A DNA stretch of 64,000 nt from Meira nashicola (taxonomy: Eukaryota > Basidiomycota > Exobasidiomycetes > Exobasidiales > Brachybasidiaceae): positions 1,798,001 to 1,862,000 of the forward strand of contig BCJU01000002.1 of assembly GCA_001600355.1 (NCBI GenBank). The letters run 5' to 3'. The notes beneath the pieces are model-generated. The model ran no database searches, had not been told where the DNA came from, and was given only the letters and a program-made list of their open reading frames with translations. A program made the position numbers and the translations under genes. Position 1 is the stretch's first letter. Each line of letters begins with the position of its first letter. Shown here piece by piece: positions 20,508 to 35,800 of the stretch.

Positions 20508-23500
20508 TCAAATTGTAATTCCTCCAGTTTGACTTTGTTGTTCTTTCAACCGTAACGATTGACGAAGATCTTCAGGTAGAGTTGTTAATAATCTTTGTAA
20601 TTGGTCGATCAAGCCAGCTTTATGTGTTAATAAAATCCTTTCGCCATGTGTAAATGATCTTTGCCATCCTGGTTCACCAATCGTTTGTCTAATCCAAGCA
20701 GCAGATGCAGAAGTGGAAGGTAAATTGGCCAATTTTGACAAAGGTTCAATCGCTTGAGATCCTCTAAAGATTGTATTGAATTGATTATCGATTTGTATTT
20801 TTGGAGATGAAGATCCAGGAACTAAATTACCCAAATTGTGATTGGCAATATCATCAGAAGGTTCTATTATTCCTACATTAGCCCTCTTTGCCTCTTCATC
20901 CAAACTTTCGCCAAGATTAGAAGAGCACTTCCATCTACTATTTGGCTCTAACTCTCTTTCTTTTCTTCCGACCAACAGACGATGGTTGATACCTTTAATT
21001 TCCACTTGTAACCTTGCGTACAAGTCAACCGATTCCATTTCACCTTTTGCATTGGCAAATGAAGCAATATTTCCACTTTCTAATGCACGTAATTTACGCA
21101 TATATTGTTCTTCTTGTGATTGTCGAATACGCATATGTAACCAAAGACTAAAGTTTGGACATTGCAAAAAGTCAACATATAAAGATTGTCGAACGGCAGG
21201 ACCTGTTGGTAAATTTTTGCTTTTCAATTGTAATGGTGTTCCGTGTGTTTTCAAAGAAGATAAAAATGCAGTTGTATTGAAAGGTCGAATTTTTGGTGTT
21301 TCATAAGGCGAAGAAAGATCAAATTCTGCCGGAATCAAGGAAGAAATATAACGATTCAAAGGTGCCAAAAAACGTTCAGTTAGATCGGTAAAACATTTCC
21401 TCAATAATTCATTCGCCACTTCAGCACTGCAGCCTCTTCCTTCAGCCGCTTCTACTAATTGTTTGATAAGAGCACGATCTTTGCTGATCCTTCTCTTCCT
21501 TTTGCTAATCAATCCAGGCGTATGCTCTGGTCCACCACCACCGGCTGAATTACCACCAGCTACTGCACCTAAAGTCTTTTTGGTTCCCGAAGAAGAACCT
21601 AAGAAATTGGTAGAGCTTTGCGAAGGAGTAAGGCTTGATTCCATTGTCTTCTTGTTTTGCGTATTTGTCTTGGTGGGAAGTGCACTTCTACCCACTTTTA
21701 AAACATGTGGCCAATGCTTACAAGCTTGTAACATGAATGGATTCGTAACCCCAATTATCGTTCCTGCAGCAGGTTTGTTCTTTGTGACCAACGTTCGAAA
21801 ATCAAAATCATGAATTGTGAAGAATGGACGAAAATCACCAGCATACGGAATAGGCTTTATCAAATCCAGCATGTGCCAAACTGCTTCTGAACATGCGGTA
21901 GGATCCGGTGCAACAACTAGCATAGGTTCGGCTAATAATAAGCACTCCCACATCAACCAAAGATCTCCAATCAATTCTTGAAACACTTCGAACAGAGAAG
22001 TACTTGGAATGGATGCCAAGATAGGCGAATCCTCTCGTGAACCATCTGTCTTTCTTAGCATTCTTCGATCAGCAATACTGACTTTTGGTCCACCAGTTGG
22101 CGAAAGTACTCTTTGCGTTAAGGCTCTTTGTGCATCAGGCAAAGGCGTTGATTGTGAAAAGCTGTAATACGGTAATTCGACAGAAATGACTGATCCCAAG
22201 AAAGGTAAATGCAGCTTCGCTCCTGGCTCAGGTGGTTCCCAATTTTGAACATCATGACAAAATGCTTCCAAGATTGGCATACCTGTTTCAAAAAATAGTG
22301 GACCTAACCTACGTACCAATTCCGAGAAGAACGAAACGTAGGGCAAATGTGAGAGGATAACGACGGATTTTTGAAAATAACCTCTTCTGATCGTTGCATC
22401 TCTCTTTTGTCGGAAAAAGCAATAGCCATGTATATAATTACTGCTCGTACTTGCGCTTCTTTTTTGACCACTAGTTGGCGATATGATCGTACCTTCTTGT
22501 TCAGTTGATGGCGATGCCAAAGTCAAGATATTTTTCGCATGTTCCAAAGCAGCCTGATGATCAATAGAAGCATTGGAAGGTGTACTGGCTGTACTGTTCT
22601 GTCGTTTGGGTACAGGCAAATGATTGGATATACTCTCTAAATGATCTGGTAAAGTAGGACCTGCAGTAAGAGGTTCGTATGCCGATGCACTTTGTTCATG
22701 ACCGTTATTTGTACTCTCAGTAGCATGATCACCAGAATTCGAACGACGTATCAATCCTCTACCAAACAATCTTCGCGCTCCTAATCCTGGTGAACTTTTG
22801 TGAGGCCACGTTGAATGCGTTGAAACATCTGTAGATGCGCTCGAAGCAGCTACTTGATGATTTGATGAGCTCTCCTTTGGTGACTGACGACGGTCATCGA
22901 AGATCTTGCTAGACAAAGGTGTTCCAATTATCGGTGCTTCTGAAGTAGAAGAATCTAGTGGGACTTCTCTCACTCTCCAAGAGAAAACTGCATGACCATC
23001 ATCAAAGATTGAAGTATCAGGAAAAGAAGAGAATGCGATATTATCCCTTTCTTCTCTGCTTATACCAAGACTTGGATAGAGGAATTCCAAATCTGGACCT
23101 TTCTCTAAGTCGAAATTCACACAACCCACACTTAAAACCCACCTTTGAAGGGCAGATTCGTCCAAGGTTGAATTTTGTGATCCATCGGGAAATCGATTCT
23201 TGTAAGGCGGCGCTGACGTAGCACCAAGTTTGTTAGATGATACAACGTCCAATTTACTACCTATACTTGAAGCTGGAGGATGCGAGCCAGATCGTACCTT
23301 AGGATCAGATGATGAGATCCCTAAGCCTGCTCGCGCTTTACTATTCGATCCGGATGAATTTCGGCTGATATTGGTCGGTCTAGTAAAAGAAGATGTACCT
23401 GTATGCGAAAATTTCAAGCTCTCAGTAGGCGAAGGTAAAGGTGAATTATCCTTATTGGGTGAGATATTATTGCCAACGCTGCTACTAGTCGAAGCACGTT

Positions 23501-24281
23501 GTGAACTTGATCGAGAAGCAGAATCTTTCGATAACCTTTTGCTAATCACAACCGAAGCCCTCCTTGGAGCGATCAAAGGTCCTTGTGCAGATCCTGCCAT
23601 CGGTCTTTCAGCAACAGGGCCAGCAATTTCGTTGTGCAACCTTGATAATTTCTTTTGTAACTTTCTCTCTTCTCTTTCTTTACCTTTTGATAGAGAACCT
23701 GAAGATCTTCTTGCTCTTGCTTTTCCTTTATCTTTACTTGTTGGTGTTGTGTCATGAAACTCCGTTGGTGTGACGGATCTAAAATTCGATCCGTTTATTT
23801 TTGGCGTCAATTGTGTTGTCGATAGAGGTGGGGTTAACTTGGAGGCGTTAGATGAAGAACTGTTTGCGTTTGCGGACCGAGGACCTTGCTTCATTGTGGG
23901 CGTTTCGGGTGTTTCGGGTAAATTTTGAAAGTCTGCGTTTGATAATTCGGGGAGTTTGAATTCGTCATCATTTATATCTTTGTCTGTTTTTGAATCTTCA
24001 TCTGCTGAATGGTATATGGAAGATGATGATTGAACGCTGCTAACGCTCATACGAGGATTGTATGCTTTCTTGGTCGATTTCGCTTCTGTGCTAGAAGTAC
24101 TCTTCATCTTTTCAATTGATCGTTGTGGTGGTGAGCCATCATCGAGTGTCATACCTTGCAAGCCCAAGTCACCATCACCTTCATCCTCTGCGTTCATCCC
24201 AAAAGTTTTTGATATCAGATTCATCTCTGCTAAGTGGTCAAAAGAGATATAAAAACCGAAACCCTTGGATTCGCTTGACAA
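20508..24281 (-). CDS. DENND6/FAM116-type DENN domain protein (predicted Rab GEF)
   Basis: A 1257-residue intronless ORF. The first 370 or so residues are Ser-rich and disordered. The DENN core starts with WVLSVGCVNFDLEKGPDLEF and YPSLGISREERDNIAFSSFPD, the upstream DENN strands typical of FAM116. After a disordered insert it resumes with YIHGYCFFRQKRDATIRRGY followed by FQKSVVILSHLPYVSFF, then LFEVFQELIGDLWLMWECLL and PMLVVAPDPTACSEAVWHML, and GTIIGVTNPFML. Animal DENND6 acts as a GEF for Rab14 in endosomal recycling; the fungal role is inferred from the family. It is much longer than the roughly 600-residue animal proteins because of the N-terminal extension and inserts. Confidence 0.85.
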   Translation of the reverse strand: MSSESKGFGFYISFDHLAEMNLISKTFGMNAEDEGDGDLGLQGMTLDDGSPPQRSIEKMKSTSSTEAKSTKKAYNPRMSVSSVQSSSSIYHSADEDSKTDKDINDDEFKLPELSNADFQNLPETPETPTMKQGPRSANANSSSSNASKLTPPLSTTQLTPKINGSNFRSVTPTEFHDTTPTSKDKGKARARRSSGSLSKGKEREERKLQKKLSRLHNEIAGPVAERPMAGSAQGPLIAPRRASVVISKRLSKDSASRSSSQRASTSSSVGNNISPNKDNSPLPSPTESLKFSHTGTSSFTRPTNISRNSSGSNSKARAGLGISSSDPKVRSGSHPPASSIGSKLDVVSSNKLGATSAPPYKNRFPDGSQNSTLDESALQRWVLSVGCVNFDLEKGPDLEFLYPSLGISREERDNIAFSSFPDTSIFDDGHAVFSWRVREVPLDSSTSEAPIIGTPLSSKIFDDRRQSPKESSSNHQVAASSASTDVSTHSTWPHKSSPGLGARRLFGRGLIRRSNSGDHATESTNNGHEQSASAYEPLTAGPTLPDHLESISNHLPVPKRQNSTASTPSNASIDHQAALEHAKNILTLASPSTEQEGTIISPTSGQKRSASTSSNYIHGYCFFRQKRDATIRRGYFQKSVVILSHLPYVSFFSELVRRLGPLFFETGMPILEAFCHDVQNWEPPEPGAKLHLPFLGSVISVELPYYSFSQSTPLPDAQRALTQRVLSPTGGPKVSIADRRMLRKTDGSREDSPILASIPSTSLFEVFQELIGDLWLMWECLLLAEPMLVVAPDPTACSEAVWHMLDLIKPIPYAGDFRPFFTIHDFDFRTLVTKNKPAAGTIIGVTNPFMLQACKHWPHVLKVGRSALPTKTNTQNKKTMESSLTPSQSSTNFLGSSSGTKKTLGAVAGGNSAGGGGPEHTPGLISKRKRRISKDRALIKQLVEAAEGRGCSAEVANELLRKCFTDLTERFLAPLNRYISSLIPAEFDLSSPYETPKIRPFNTTAFLSSLKTHGTPLQLKSKNLPTGPAVRQSLYVDFLQCPNFSLWLHMRIRQSQEEQYMRKLRALESGNIASFANAKGEMESVDLYARLQVEIKGINHRLLVGRKERELEPNSRWKCSSNLGESLDEEAKRANVGIIEPSDDIANHNLGNLVPGSSSPKIQIDNQFNTIFRGSQAIEPLSKLANLPSTSASAAWIRQTIGEPGWQRSFTHGERILLTHKAGLIDQLQRLLTTLPEDLRQSLRLKEQQSQTGGITI

Positions 24282-24762
24282 GAAAAAGATGCTTTAAACG
24301 ATTGAAAGGGTATTATTGCAACATTGAAGAAAATCTTGTCACTGTACTCTGATCAAATAGAATTCGTTTCTTTAAATATCAGTTTCTTGAACCAGTCTAA
24401 AGACGGTACTGTTCGTTGAACGGAAGCAAGTGATCATTCTTATAGAATCACAAGCTGGCATCCATGCATGTTCTTCGCGTATTCAAATTTGCATTTTCTC
24501 TGAATGAAAAAGGGTGTTGCATGAGAGAGAACGCCGTCACATCTTTTAGCGTACTCTACAATTGTCCTTTTTCAATCTTGCATCTCCGCATACATGGGTA
24601 CATTAACGTCACTTTTACAACAGCGCAAAGGACCGCGCGGGGAGTTTAAACAAGAAGTGCGAGAGGCAAAGATGATCAAAAATAAGCCTGGTTTTATTCG
24701 GTATATAAATGAGCATTAATTCGTGATGTTTCATGTGTTTGTAATACATTGAAGAACTATAT
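24282..24762. other. Intergenic region between DENND6-like and Dbp5
   Basis: Contains the 5' flank of the DENN gene and the 3' flank of Dbp5. There is one ATGCATG motif near 24463. Small frames (24464-24649 plus) have no support. Confidence 0.4.
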
Positions 24763-26250
24763 TTAGCCTTTAAGAGCTGTATCAGATTAAAAAAGGTTAA
24801 GTCAGTCAGCAATCATTCTTCTACATCCATCTTCATTTTACTCACCATCTTTGATCGTCTTTTCCATCTCTTCTGCATCTTCCGTTTGAACACGTGTGAT
24901 ATCACACTTTAATGCAATTTCGATATCGTGCATCAATTGCCATGAATTTTTATCATGAACAAAGTTGATGGAAACACCCTTACGTCCGAAACGACCTGTT
25001 CTTCCGATTCTGTGTAAATATGTTTCTGCGTCTGCTTTTCCGTCAGCAGTCACTGGCATATCGTAATTGATCACCAAAGTGACTTGCATGATATCAATAC
25101 CACGAGCGATCACATTAGTAGAAATGAGAACCTTAGATTTTCCATTTCTGAATGCGTCAATTGTTGCATCACGATCTGCCAATTCTAATTTACCGTGTAA
25201 TGAATCTACCTTGTGTCCTTCTGCTGTCATCTTTTGGGCAATTCGATCGGCAGTCTCACGTTTTGCACAAAAGATGATACTTTGACCGATCGTCAAAAGA
25301 TTGTATAATTCTACCAATACTTCGTACTTGTGATCTTCTGATTTGCAGTCCATGTAGAATTGTTTGATCGCATCAACACTCAATTCTTCTTGTTTAAGTC
25401 GAATTTCGTTTGCACTCGGTGCAAGACGACCGGCAAAGTCACGCACATTATCGGGGAAAGTTGCAGAGAACAAGACTAATTGACATGTCTTTGGCATAGT
25501 GTTTTTCACTCGAATACTTTGTTCTCCCAAACTTTGTTGATCCAACATATTGTCTGCTTCATCCAAGACAAAAACCTTTACGTTACTGGTATCGATTGCA
25601 CGGGTTTTGATTAGATCGAACATCTTTCCTGGTGTTCCAACGACCACATGTGCAGAAATCTTTTCACCCCTCTGCACAGCTCCTGGAATTGCCTCACAAA
25701 GCTTCACGTTTGTATGTTTGCCCATCAATCGAACGACATCCATAATCTGTCTTGCCAATTCTCTTGAAGGTGCTAAAGCGATTGCTTGTGGTTTATCGAT
25801 CGAATAATCTACTCTCGAAAGCATAGTAAGAACGAAGGCAGCCGTTTTACCTGTACCAGATTGTGATTGTCCTATCATATTTCTGGGAGGATTTTGTAAT
25901 AATAATGGCAATGCACGTTCTTGAATTTTTGAAGGTTTTTGATACTTCATACCATAGATTCCCTTTAATAAATCTTCGTGCAAGTTCAATTCTTCGAAAG
26001 TTTTTACACTGTACAAAGGTGAATTAGGATCAGCTTGTTGATCTGCTAATGTAACGGTTACGTCATAATTGGATTCTCGTAGATTGGAATCTTCACCTCC
26101 TTCTTTTGCTTTGGACGATTCAGCAGTTGACGCTTCTCCATTCGGCTTTGTTGCTTCAACAGTAGTCTTTTTGCTCTTATCATCGTTTGTTAGACTGGCA
26201 AGTTTGCTTGTAATCGCATCAAATGTGGAATCACTCTTCTCTGCAGACAT
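24763..26250 (-). CDS. DBP5: DEAD-box ATP-dependent RNA helicase Dbp5
   Basis: mRNA export helicase (DDX19 family) acting at the cytoplasmic face of nuclear pores with Gle1 and InsP6. Exons 24846..26250 and 24763..24776 flank a 69-nt intron (GTGAGT donor, GACTGACTTAAC branch region, ATACAG acceptor), giving 472 residues. The unspliced frame stops after K-D-G-E; the spliced one ends K-D-A-L-K-G, matching the family C-terminus. Motifs: Q-region KTFEELNLHEDLLKGIYGM, motif I SQSGTGKT near 129-136, PSRELA, GTPGK, DEAD near 230, SAT near 263, STNVIARGID and HRIGRTGR near 412. The separator MPVTADGKADAETYLHRIGR is typical of Dbp5. It is divergent from POL32. Confidence 0.96.
24777..24845 (-). other. 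Intron near the 3' end of DBP5
   Basis: A 69-nt phase 1 intron with donor GTGAGT, branch-like CTGAC, pyrimidine tract and acceptor ATACAG. It was inferred because splicing restores the conserved last residues; the last exon has only 14 coding bases. Confidence 0.85.
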
Positions 26251-26587
26251 TTTGACAATGAAGTGATGGAAGAGAAAGTGAGGATAATTGTAACGAATTC
26301 GTTAGGCGTTGCCCTGCACTACTCTTTTGGAGTGTTAATTGTTGATGCACAGTGAAGCATATTTTGAGAAGAAGTGGCCTTTCTTCTCACGTGCTTAATC
26401 GGTGGCATGTTGTCTGGCTTTGCTCGAATGCGAGAATGAACGCGAAATAGGCCTATATACGCGCTTATAATTCACCTTAACACGCGCCATGCATTTCACT
26501 CAAAAGACCAACACTTCCAGTCAAAAATTGATGCATTCACCGCTCTCTTCACCATCAAAGTGTACTTAAAATTCTTACTTGCAAAAG
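26251..26587. promoter_or_regulatory. Divergent promoter of DBP5 and POL32
   Basis: A 337 bp divergent region. It includes AACGCGAAAT near 26436 and CACGCGCC near 26480, short GC-rich patches that could be cell-cycle (MluI-box-like ACGCG) sites, fitting a replication gene; this is an inference. One ATGCAT lies near 26488. Confidence 0.4.
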
Positions 26588-28030
26588 ATGGAAGAAAAAG
26601 TATTGATCTCAATTGAGAGAAGATTGCTCCAGGATAGCAAGCCAGTCACAGCAAAATTGATTGCTATTCAGCATAAAATTCATATTAGCAAAGCACGTTC
26701 GCATTTGGAGTCATTTCTACAACAACAGGAAAAGAGCAATGACTCACTTCCTTTTGCTTTATACTCTTTAACCGGACAAGTGAATGCAGAAAGTGAAAAT
26801 AATACTGAATCACAGAACACGGATGATTCTATGGATCTAGATGGCGTCAACAAGTCTATGCAAGGTAACTATCAAGCAATCTATCTTTCCGATTCTGATC
26901 ATTTGGAAGAAACCAAGAAATTATTCACACAAACGCCAATCGTATCTTTATATGCCCTCAGTCCTCCTCTACCATCTTCATCCACAAAAGTTCAAAAAGT
27001 AGCTGCTATCTCCCAATTGCCAAGCATTCAACATGAATTGAAGAATACGCCTGAGTATGTGAATGCATGGAGTGAGACTGGATATGGAGCACAACTTGGT
27101 GGTATTGCACCTGCAAAAGATATAGTACGATCCAAAGAAAACAAATCATCTATGAGTGGAATCGTTCCTGTCAAGCAAGAAACGAAGCCGGATATAAAGT
27201 CTTCTACCAAAGCAAGTGAGAGTAAAGCGTCATCAAAATCAGAGAGTTCTTCTAAGCTAAACTTTGGTGCAAGTACAAAGTCAACAAAGAAGGAGAAAGA
27301 GGATAACGATAAAAAAGGTACTTATAAGAAGTCCGAGCCTTTAAAAGCGCAGAAATCCTCAAAGGAAGATGACAATGATGATGATGATGATACACCGATT
27401 GGATATGTAGGAGATTCAAACATTTCAACAGACGTACCAGTCGAACAAGGTGGAGCTGAGCGAAAGAAAGCCGATGCAAGTGATAAACCTCTAAGCGCAC
27501 AAGAGGAAAAGAGAAGACGGCAGAGACAAGAATTGATCGATATGATGGATGAGGATAAAGATGGAAATGCGGATCCGGATGTGCCAATCGGTGATAGCAC
27601 TGCTACAAGCATGATGGGAGGAGAAGGAAAGGAATCAGATCAAGATAGGAAAAACGCACAAACAGGTACAAGAAAGAGAGTACAAAAAGAACGCAAAGTG
27701 ATCAGAAAAGAGAAATATACGAATGAAAAAGGATACAAATCGACCAGAGATGTGGAAGAAGTAGAGCTATATACAACAGATGAGAGTGATGGAGAGGTGG
27801 AGAAGACAACAAAGAAGGGACCCGCTAAGAAAGCATCTGCAAAGAGCAATATCGAAACAAAGACAAAGACTGATGCAAACGATAGCAAGAAAGAGCAAGC
27901 AGCTCCAATAGCTTCATCAAATCGTAACGCACCCGCTTCGACACCTTCCGCTCCTCCCTCAAAGAAGACAATCAGCAAAGGAACTGGCGGTCAAAGTAAG
28001 CTATCGTCCTTTTTCACCAAAAAGACATGA
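26588..28030 (+). CDS. POL32: DNA polymerase delta subunit 3 (Pol32/Cdc27)
   Basis: A 480-residue ORF starting at the ATG at 26588; a TTG nine bases upstream is in frame but is not needed. The N-terminal winged-helix region (VLISIERRLLQDSKPVTAKL, followed by IAIQHKIHISKARSHL) binds the catalytic complex in this family. The middle is charged and disordered, with the conserved KVIRKEKYTNEKGYKSTRDVEEVE segment, shown here in part, near residues 375-400. The C-terminus ends with QSKLSSFF near residues 469-476, a canonical PCNA-interacting (PIP) box of the form Q-x-x-L-x-x-F-F, just before the end. Non-catalytic subunit for processivity and break-induced replication. The first 30 codons of an upstream exon cannot be excluded, but the start matches the family. 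Confidence 0.85.
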   Translation: MEEKVLISIERRLLQDSKPVTAKLIAIQHKIHISKARSHLESFLQQQEKSNDSLPFALYSLTGQVNAESENNTESQNTDDSMDLDGVNKSMQGNYQAIYLSDSDHLEETKKLFTQTPIVSLYALSPPLPSSSTKVQKVAAISQLPSIQHELKNTPEYVNAWSETGYGAQLGGIAPAKDIVRSKENKSSMSGIVPVKQETKPDIKSSTKASESKASSKSESSSKLNFGASTKSTKKEKEDNDKKGTYKKSEPLKAQKSSKEDDNDDDDDTPIGYVGDSNISTDVPVEQGGAERKKADASDKPLSAQEEKRRRQRQELIDMMDEDKDGNADPDVPIGDSTATSMMGGEGKESDQDRKNAQTGTRKRVQKERKVIRKEKYTNEKGYKSTRDVEEVELYTTDESDGEVEKTTKKGPAKKASAKSNIETKTKTDANDSKKEQAAPIASSNRNAPASTPSAPPSKKTISKGTGGQSKLSSFFTKKT

Positions 28031-28802
28031 GTGTACTATTAATGTGATACTGTATAAATGGTTTTCCATGCATAAATAATGTCTCTCTCGATCTTTTAAG
28101 CTCACACAAACAATTTCAGAAATATCTTTTTCAGAGATGATAATATTGTTGACACAGGGTATGGAGATTGCTCTTTTCTATATTTCTCATCAAATTGAGA
28201 TTTTTAGGCGTGAGAGGAGTAAGATTTTTAGTAGAGTTGTAGGAATGATCATAATGTAACAGAAGACCCAATATATTGTTTCTTTTTCGTCTTGCATTTA
28301 CGCCGACTTTCCCAAAATTTTTGCTGATTAAAGAATCCCTTGAGGTGGAAGAGTAGCGTAAAATAACAGTGTTTGCATGGAAAAGGGGAAAGAGCTTTAA
28401 TTCTTCCCCCTAATTTTTGATCTAGACAGCAGTTATGGATAGAATTCCTTTCTTCCATAAACTTCTTTTTGATAATTAATGTTTTGCTTTGCGATTTTGT
28501 GTACAGATTGAAAGGAAAAAAAGCCGTCTATATTTTGATTGAATGCTTGAATTGGGTCTATTGTTTTGAGAAATTGCAGAAGAAAAGAGAAATGTCCAAT
28601 TTGTATGTCGTAAGACAGGCATAAAAGCATAAGCCGAAGTAGGTTCACAAGAAAAGTTGTTTATTGTCGTCTTGATAGTTGATGTCGACAAAGCTTGACG
28701 AGATGTATCAGGAAATTTAATCATAAGAGAAGATCGAAGCGGGAAGAGGAGACAAGGCGAGACAAAGAGGAGAAAGAGGAATTGCATGAGGCAAACACAC
28801 GA
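28031..28802. other. Convergent 3' intergenic region (POL32 / DED1)
   Basis: About 770 bases, AT-rich, between two convergent stops. Overlapping short frames are present, none with domain features. The DED1 3' UTR probably occupies the right part. An ATGCAT lies near 28068. Confidence 0.45.
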
Positions 28803-32852
<4,050 letters not shown>

Positions 32853-35800
32853 ATGGAGCTCGTTCGGGAGCCTGATTTTGAGCATGAGAATGTTCAAGAA
32901 AGTGAAAGGATAATCGATACAAGTGAAGAAATTAATGATCATCATGCCAAACAACCTTCACAAATTCTACCTACTCCACCGACGTTTACTCTAACGCCTT
33001 CTCAATCTGTTTCCGCAACTACGATTGATTCAACTTATATCTCCCTTCCATCCGTTCCAACTCATGATCCACAAATGTCGCAAAGGTCTCGTCGAAGTTT
33101 AGATCTTTCTATGGTTCCATCTGCTTTATCAACAGCGTTGATGAACAGATCTTCTTCAAGTCCAAAAGCGCATACATTGAATTCCAATATTGCCATCAAA
33201 CCGCGACATCATTCAGTTTCAAGTGGAAGTGTTCATTCTGCAAGCCCTCTGACTCTAAGAGATGCAGGAAAAGATGAAGTAGAGCAACAAAGAAAGAGTG
33301 AAGAAGAGGAAGAATTGGAAGAACTTGAAGATACAGATGATGAGGTAGAAGAAATGGCGGAAGAACATGATCATGTCAGAGAATCGGAAGAAATGATCAC
33401 ACTTGATCGATTGGAAACGAAGCAATTGGTCGAATTAACGAGAAATCTTTGTTTATCTTTTGTGCAAAGTTTACTCAATATTATGGCAAACAATACATCG
33501 TATACAAGATTGATAGGAGGTAACACAAGAATGGAAAAGCTGTCTAAAGCAGCAGATGAGGCATGCTCTTCTCTATTCAATACTAACACCCGCTCGACTC
33601 AGGAAGACAATAAAACGCAACACTCTATTGAAAGGCTTGCTGTGTTGGTAGTGAATGCGGCTGATGAGATTGAAGGTTCGTCAAATGCTATCTCTTCAAG
33701 TGGTACCAGCAATACGGCGATGGAAGATGTTAAACTCGTTAGAGCTCTGTCTACATTGTTGGCCAGCCTGGATCCAAATAAGCTGCAAGGAACTTTGTCG
33801 CAAGCCTCTTCTCCATCTTCCTCTTCTCACGTGTACCCCACAACAACGGTGCCAACTGAACCTTGGCAACGAGCCCCTTCTCATCGAAATAGCATTTCCG
33901 GAAGTAGTAGTGGAGACTTAAGGAGTCCGACCAGTGCCACACATTGGCCAACAAACACAACCGGTATAACGTCTAGTAACACTCTAACACCTAGCCCTTC
34001 ATCCAGTCGCGAAGAATTGCGCAATCCGTTTTCTGATGAAGAGATGCGTGTTCCACAGAATTGTGGATCCAGCTCGAATCTTGCTTACACTATCAATCCT
34101 TCAGTGGGCTTAGATGAAAGATGGAGAGAACGTTCGTTCAGTTTAGGAGGAAGTAATGCAAACTCAAATGGAGAAGTACAGCGTTTAATTCGTTTATTTG
34201 ACGAAATCGAGAGAAGATGTCATGATTCGTCAACATATGAAAAAGGCACAGAGTATCATGGTCCCAGACCTCAAACTAGCGAAGCGGCATCTTTGCAGGC
34301 TCAAATCGGTGCAGGAAGATCTTTATTGGTCACTCGAAGAAGCGATTTATTGTTGAACATAAGCTCAAGCAGACAACGTTCTGTATCCCCTTCTTCACCT
34401 TCGCCTACCTTTGGTCGTTCGAGACGTAATAGTCGAGCTTCAAGTCCAGCCTTCAATGCAGGATCAGCTCATGAGCAAATTGCAGGCGATCCAACTGGTG
34501 AAGCAATAGTGGCAGGAATGATGGCAGGCGGAATTGGTACTTCAAGTCGTCCAAGAAATGCGTCAAATCGCAATTCGATCGGATTTATGCCCACACCTCC
34601 ACAGCTTGTACGTAGGAATAGTACAAAGAGTGAAAAATCACTCGGTTTGCACTCACCACCTCCAAGATACTCGGAAGATTCTACCAGAAGTTGGGCGAAT
34701 ATAACCTTCCCAGCTCTAACAGGACAAGAAGCAGGTGTTGGCAACCTAATAAACAATGCCGTACCAACTTCGCAAAGTGAACCGCATCGTAGACGCAGAA
34801 GCGCTTCAAGTGACCTTTTGCCGGGCTTTCCCTCTGGTCCGCCTGCGTATGCAACAGAATCTTTCGTAACTGCACACACTTCAGAAAAGGAAAGCAGCCG
34901 ATCTTCATCTCTTCTTTCGCCTTCTGAATCCACTTTGGCTGGTACAATAAGCAAAGGTATACCAAAATCTTATCAAAATGAAAAGGAAGCTATGATTGCA
35001 GCAGATGATGTTAGTTCCGCTCGCAAATCTAATCGAACTGAACATGGTGCTACAAATACGGCTTCTAGATCAATGCATCCAGCACATGAATTAAAGATGC
35101 TGCAAAACGGTATCGATCGATTGATGGATAACGCTCCTCAAATGAACGATCAACGTGTTGGCCCTCCTGATCCTCAAAGACGAGCTAATCAAAGAGAGTC
35201 AGAGTTGAACCAAATGGTTGAGAGGATGTCCAAAGCTGGAAGATTGGATGATCAACGTGCCGCACCTCCGATGCAAGCATTAGGCTCGACAATTCGAACA
35301 TCAATGAATGATAGAATGCCAAAAGAAAGCATTGCAGGAGTTGGCAGTAGCAATTTGGCTGGAGTTGGCTTTAGTCCAGCAACATCGACAGTTCAGTCTA
35401 TGGTTCAAACAGCAGAATCTGGCCATCATACATCCAGTCATCCTGAAAAATCATTGAGATCACGCAGATTTCCTTCCGTTGGATCAATTTCTTTGGGATC
35501 GTTGGCAATCAGACGAGCTTCGCATTTGCTAGATAATGGCTTACGAAGCAGCAAAGGAAAAGAGAGAGGCGAACAATCAAATTCAAATTTATCTTCGCCT
35601 ATTTCCGAGAAGCGCCAAATGGACGATTTAGCAGATTTTGAACATGTCTCTTCTCGTTTAGCAAGTGCATCTATGAGAGGTTTGAACGATCAAAGGAGTG
35701 CGCCGCCACGCAAACATTCATTGTCACAAAGAACACATTCCAGACTTCTCTCGAAAGAATTATTTAATGAAGCACCTATATCCTCTCCCATCACATCAGT

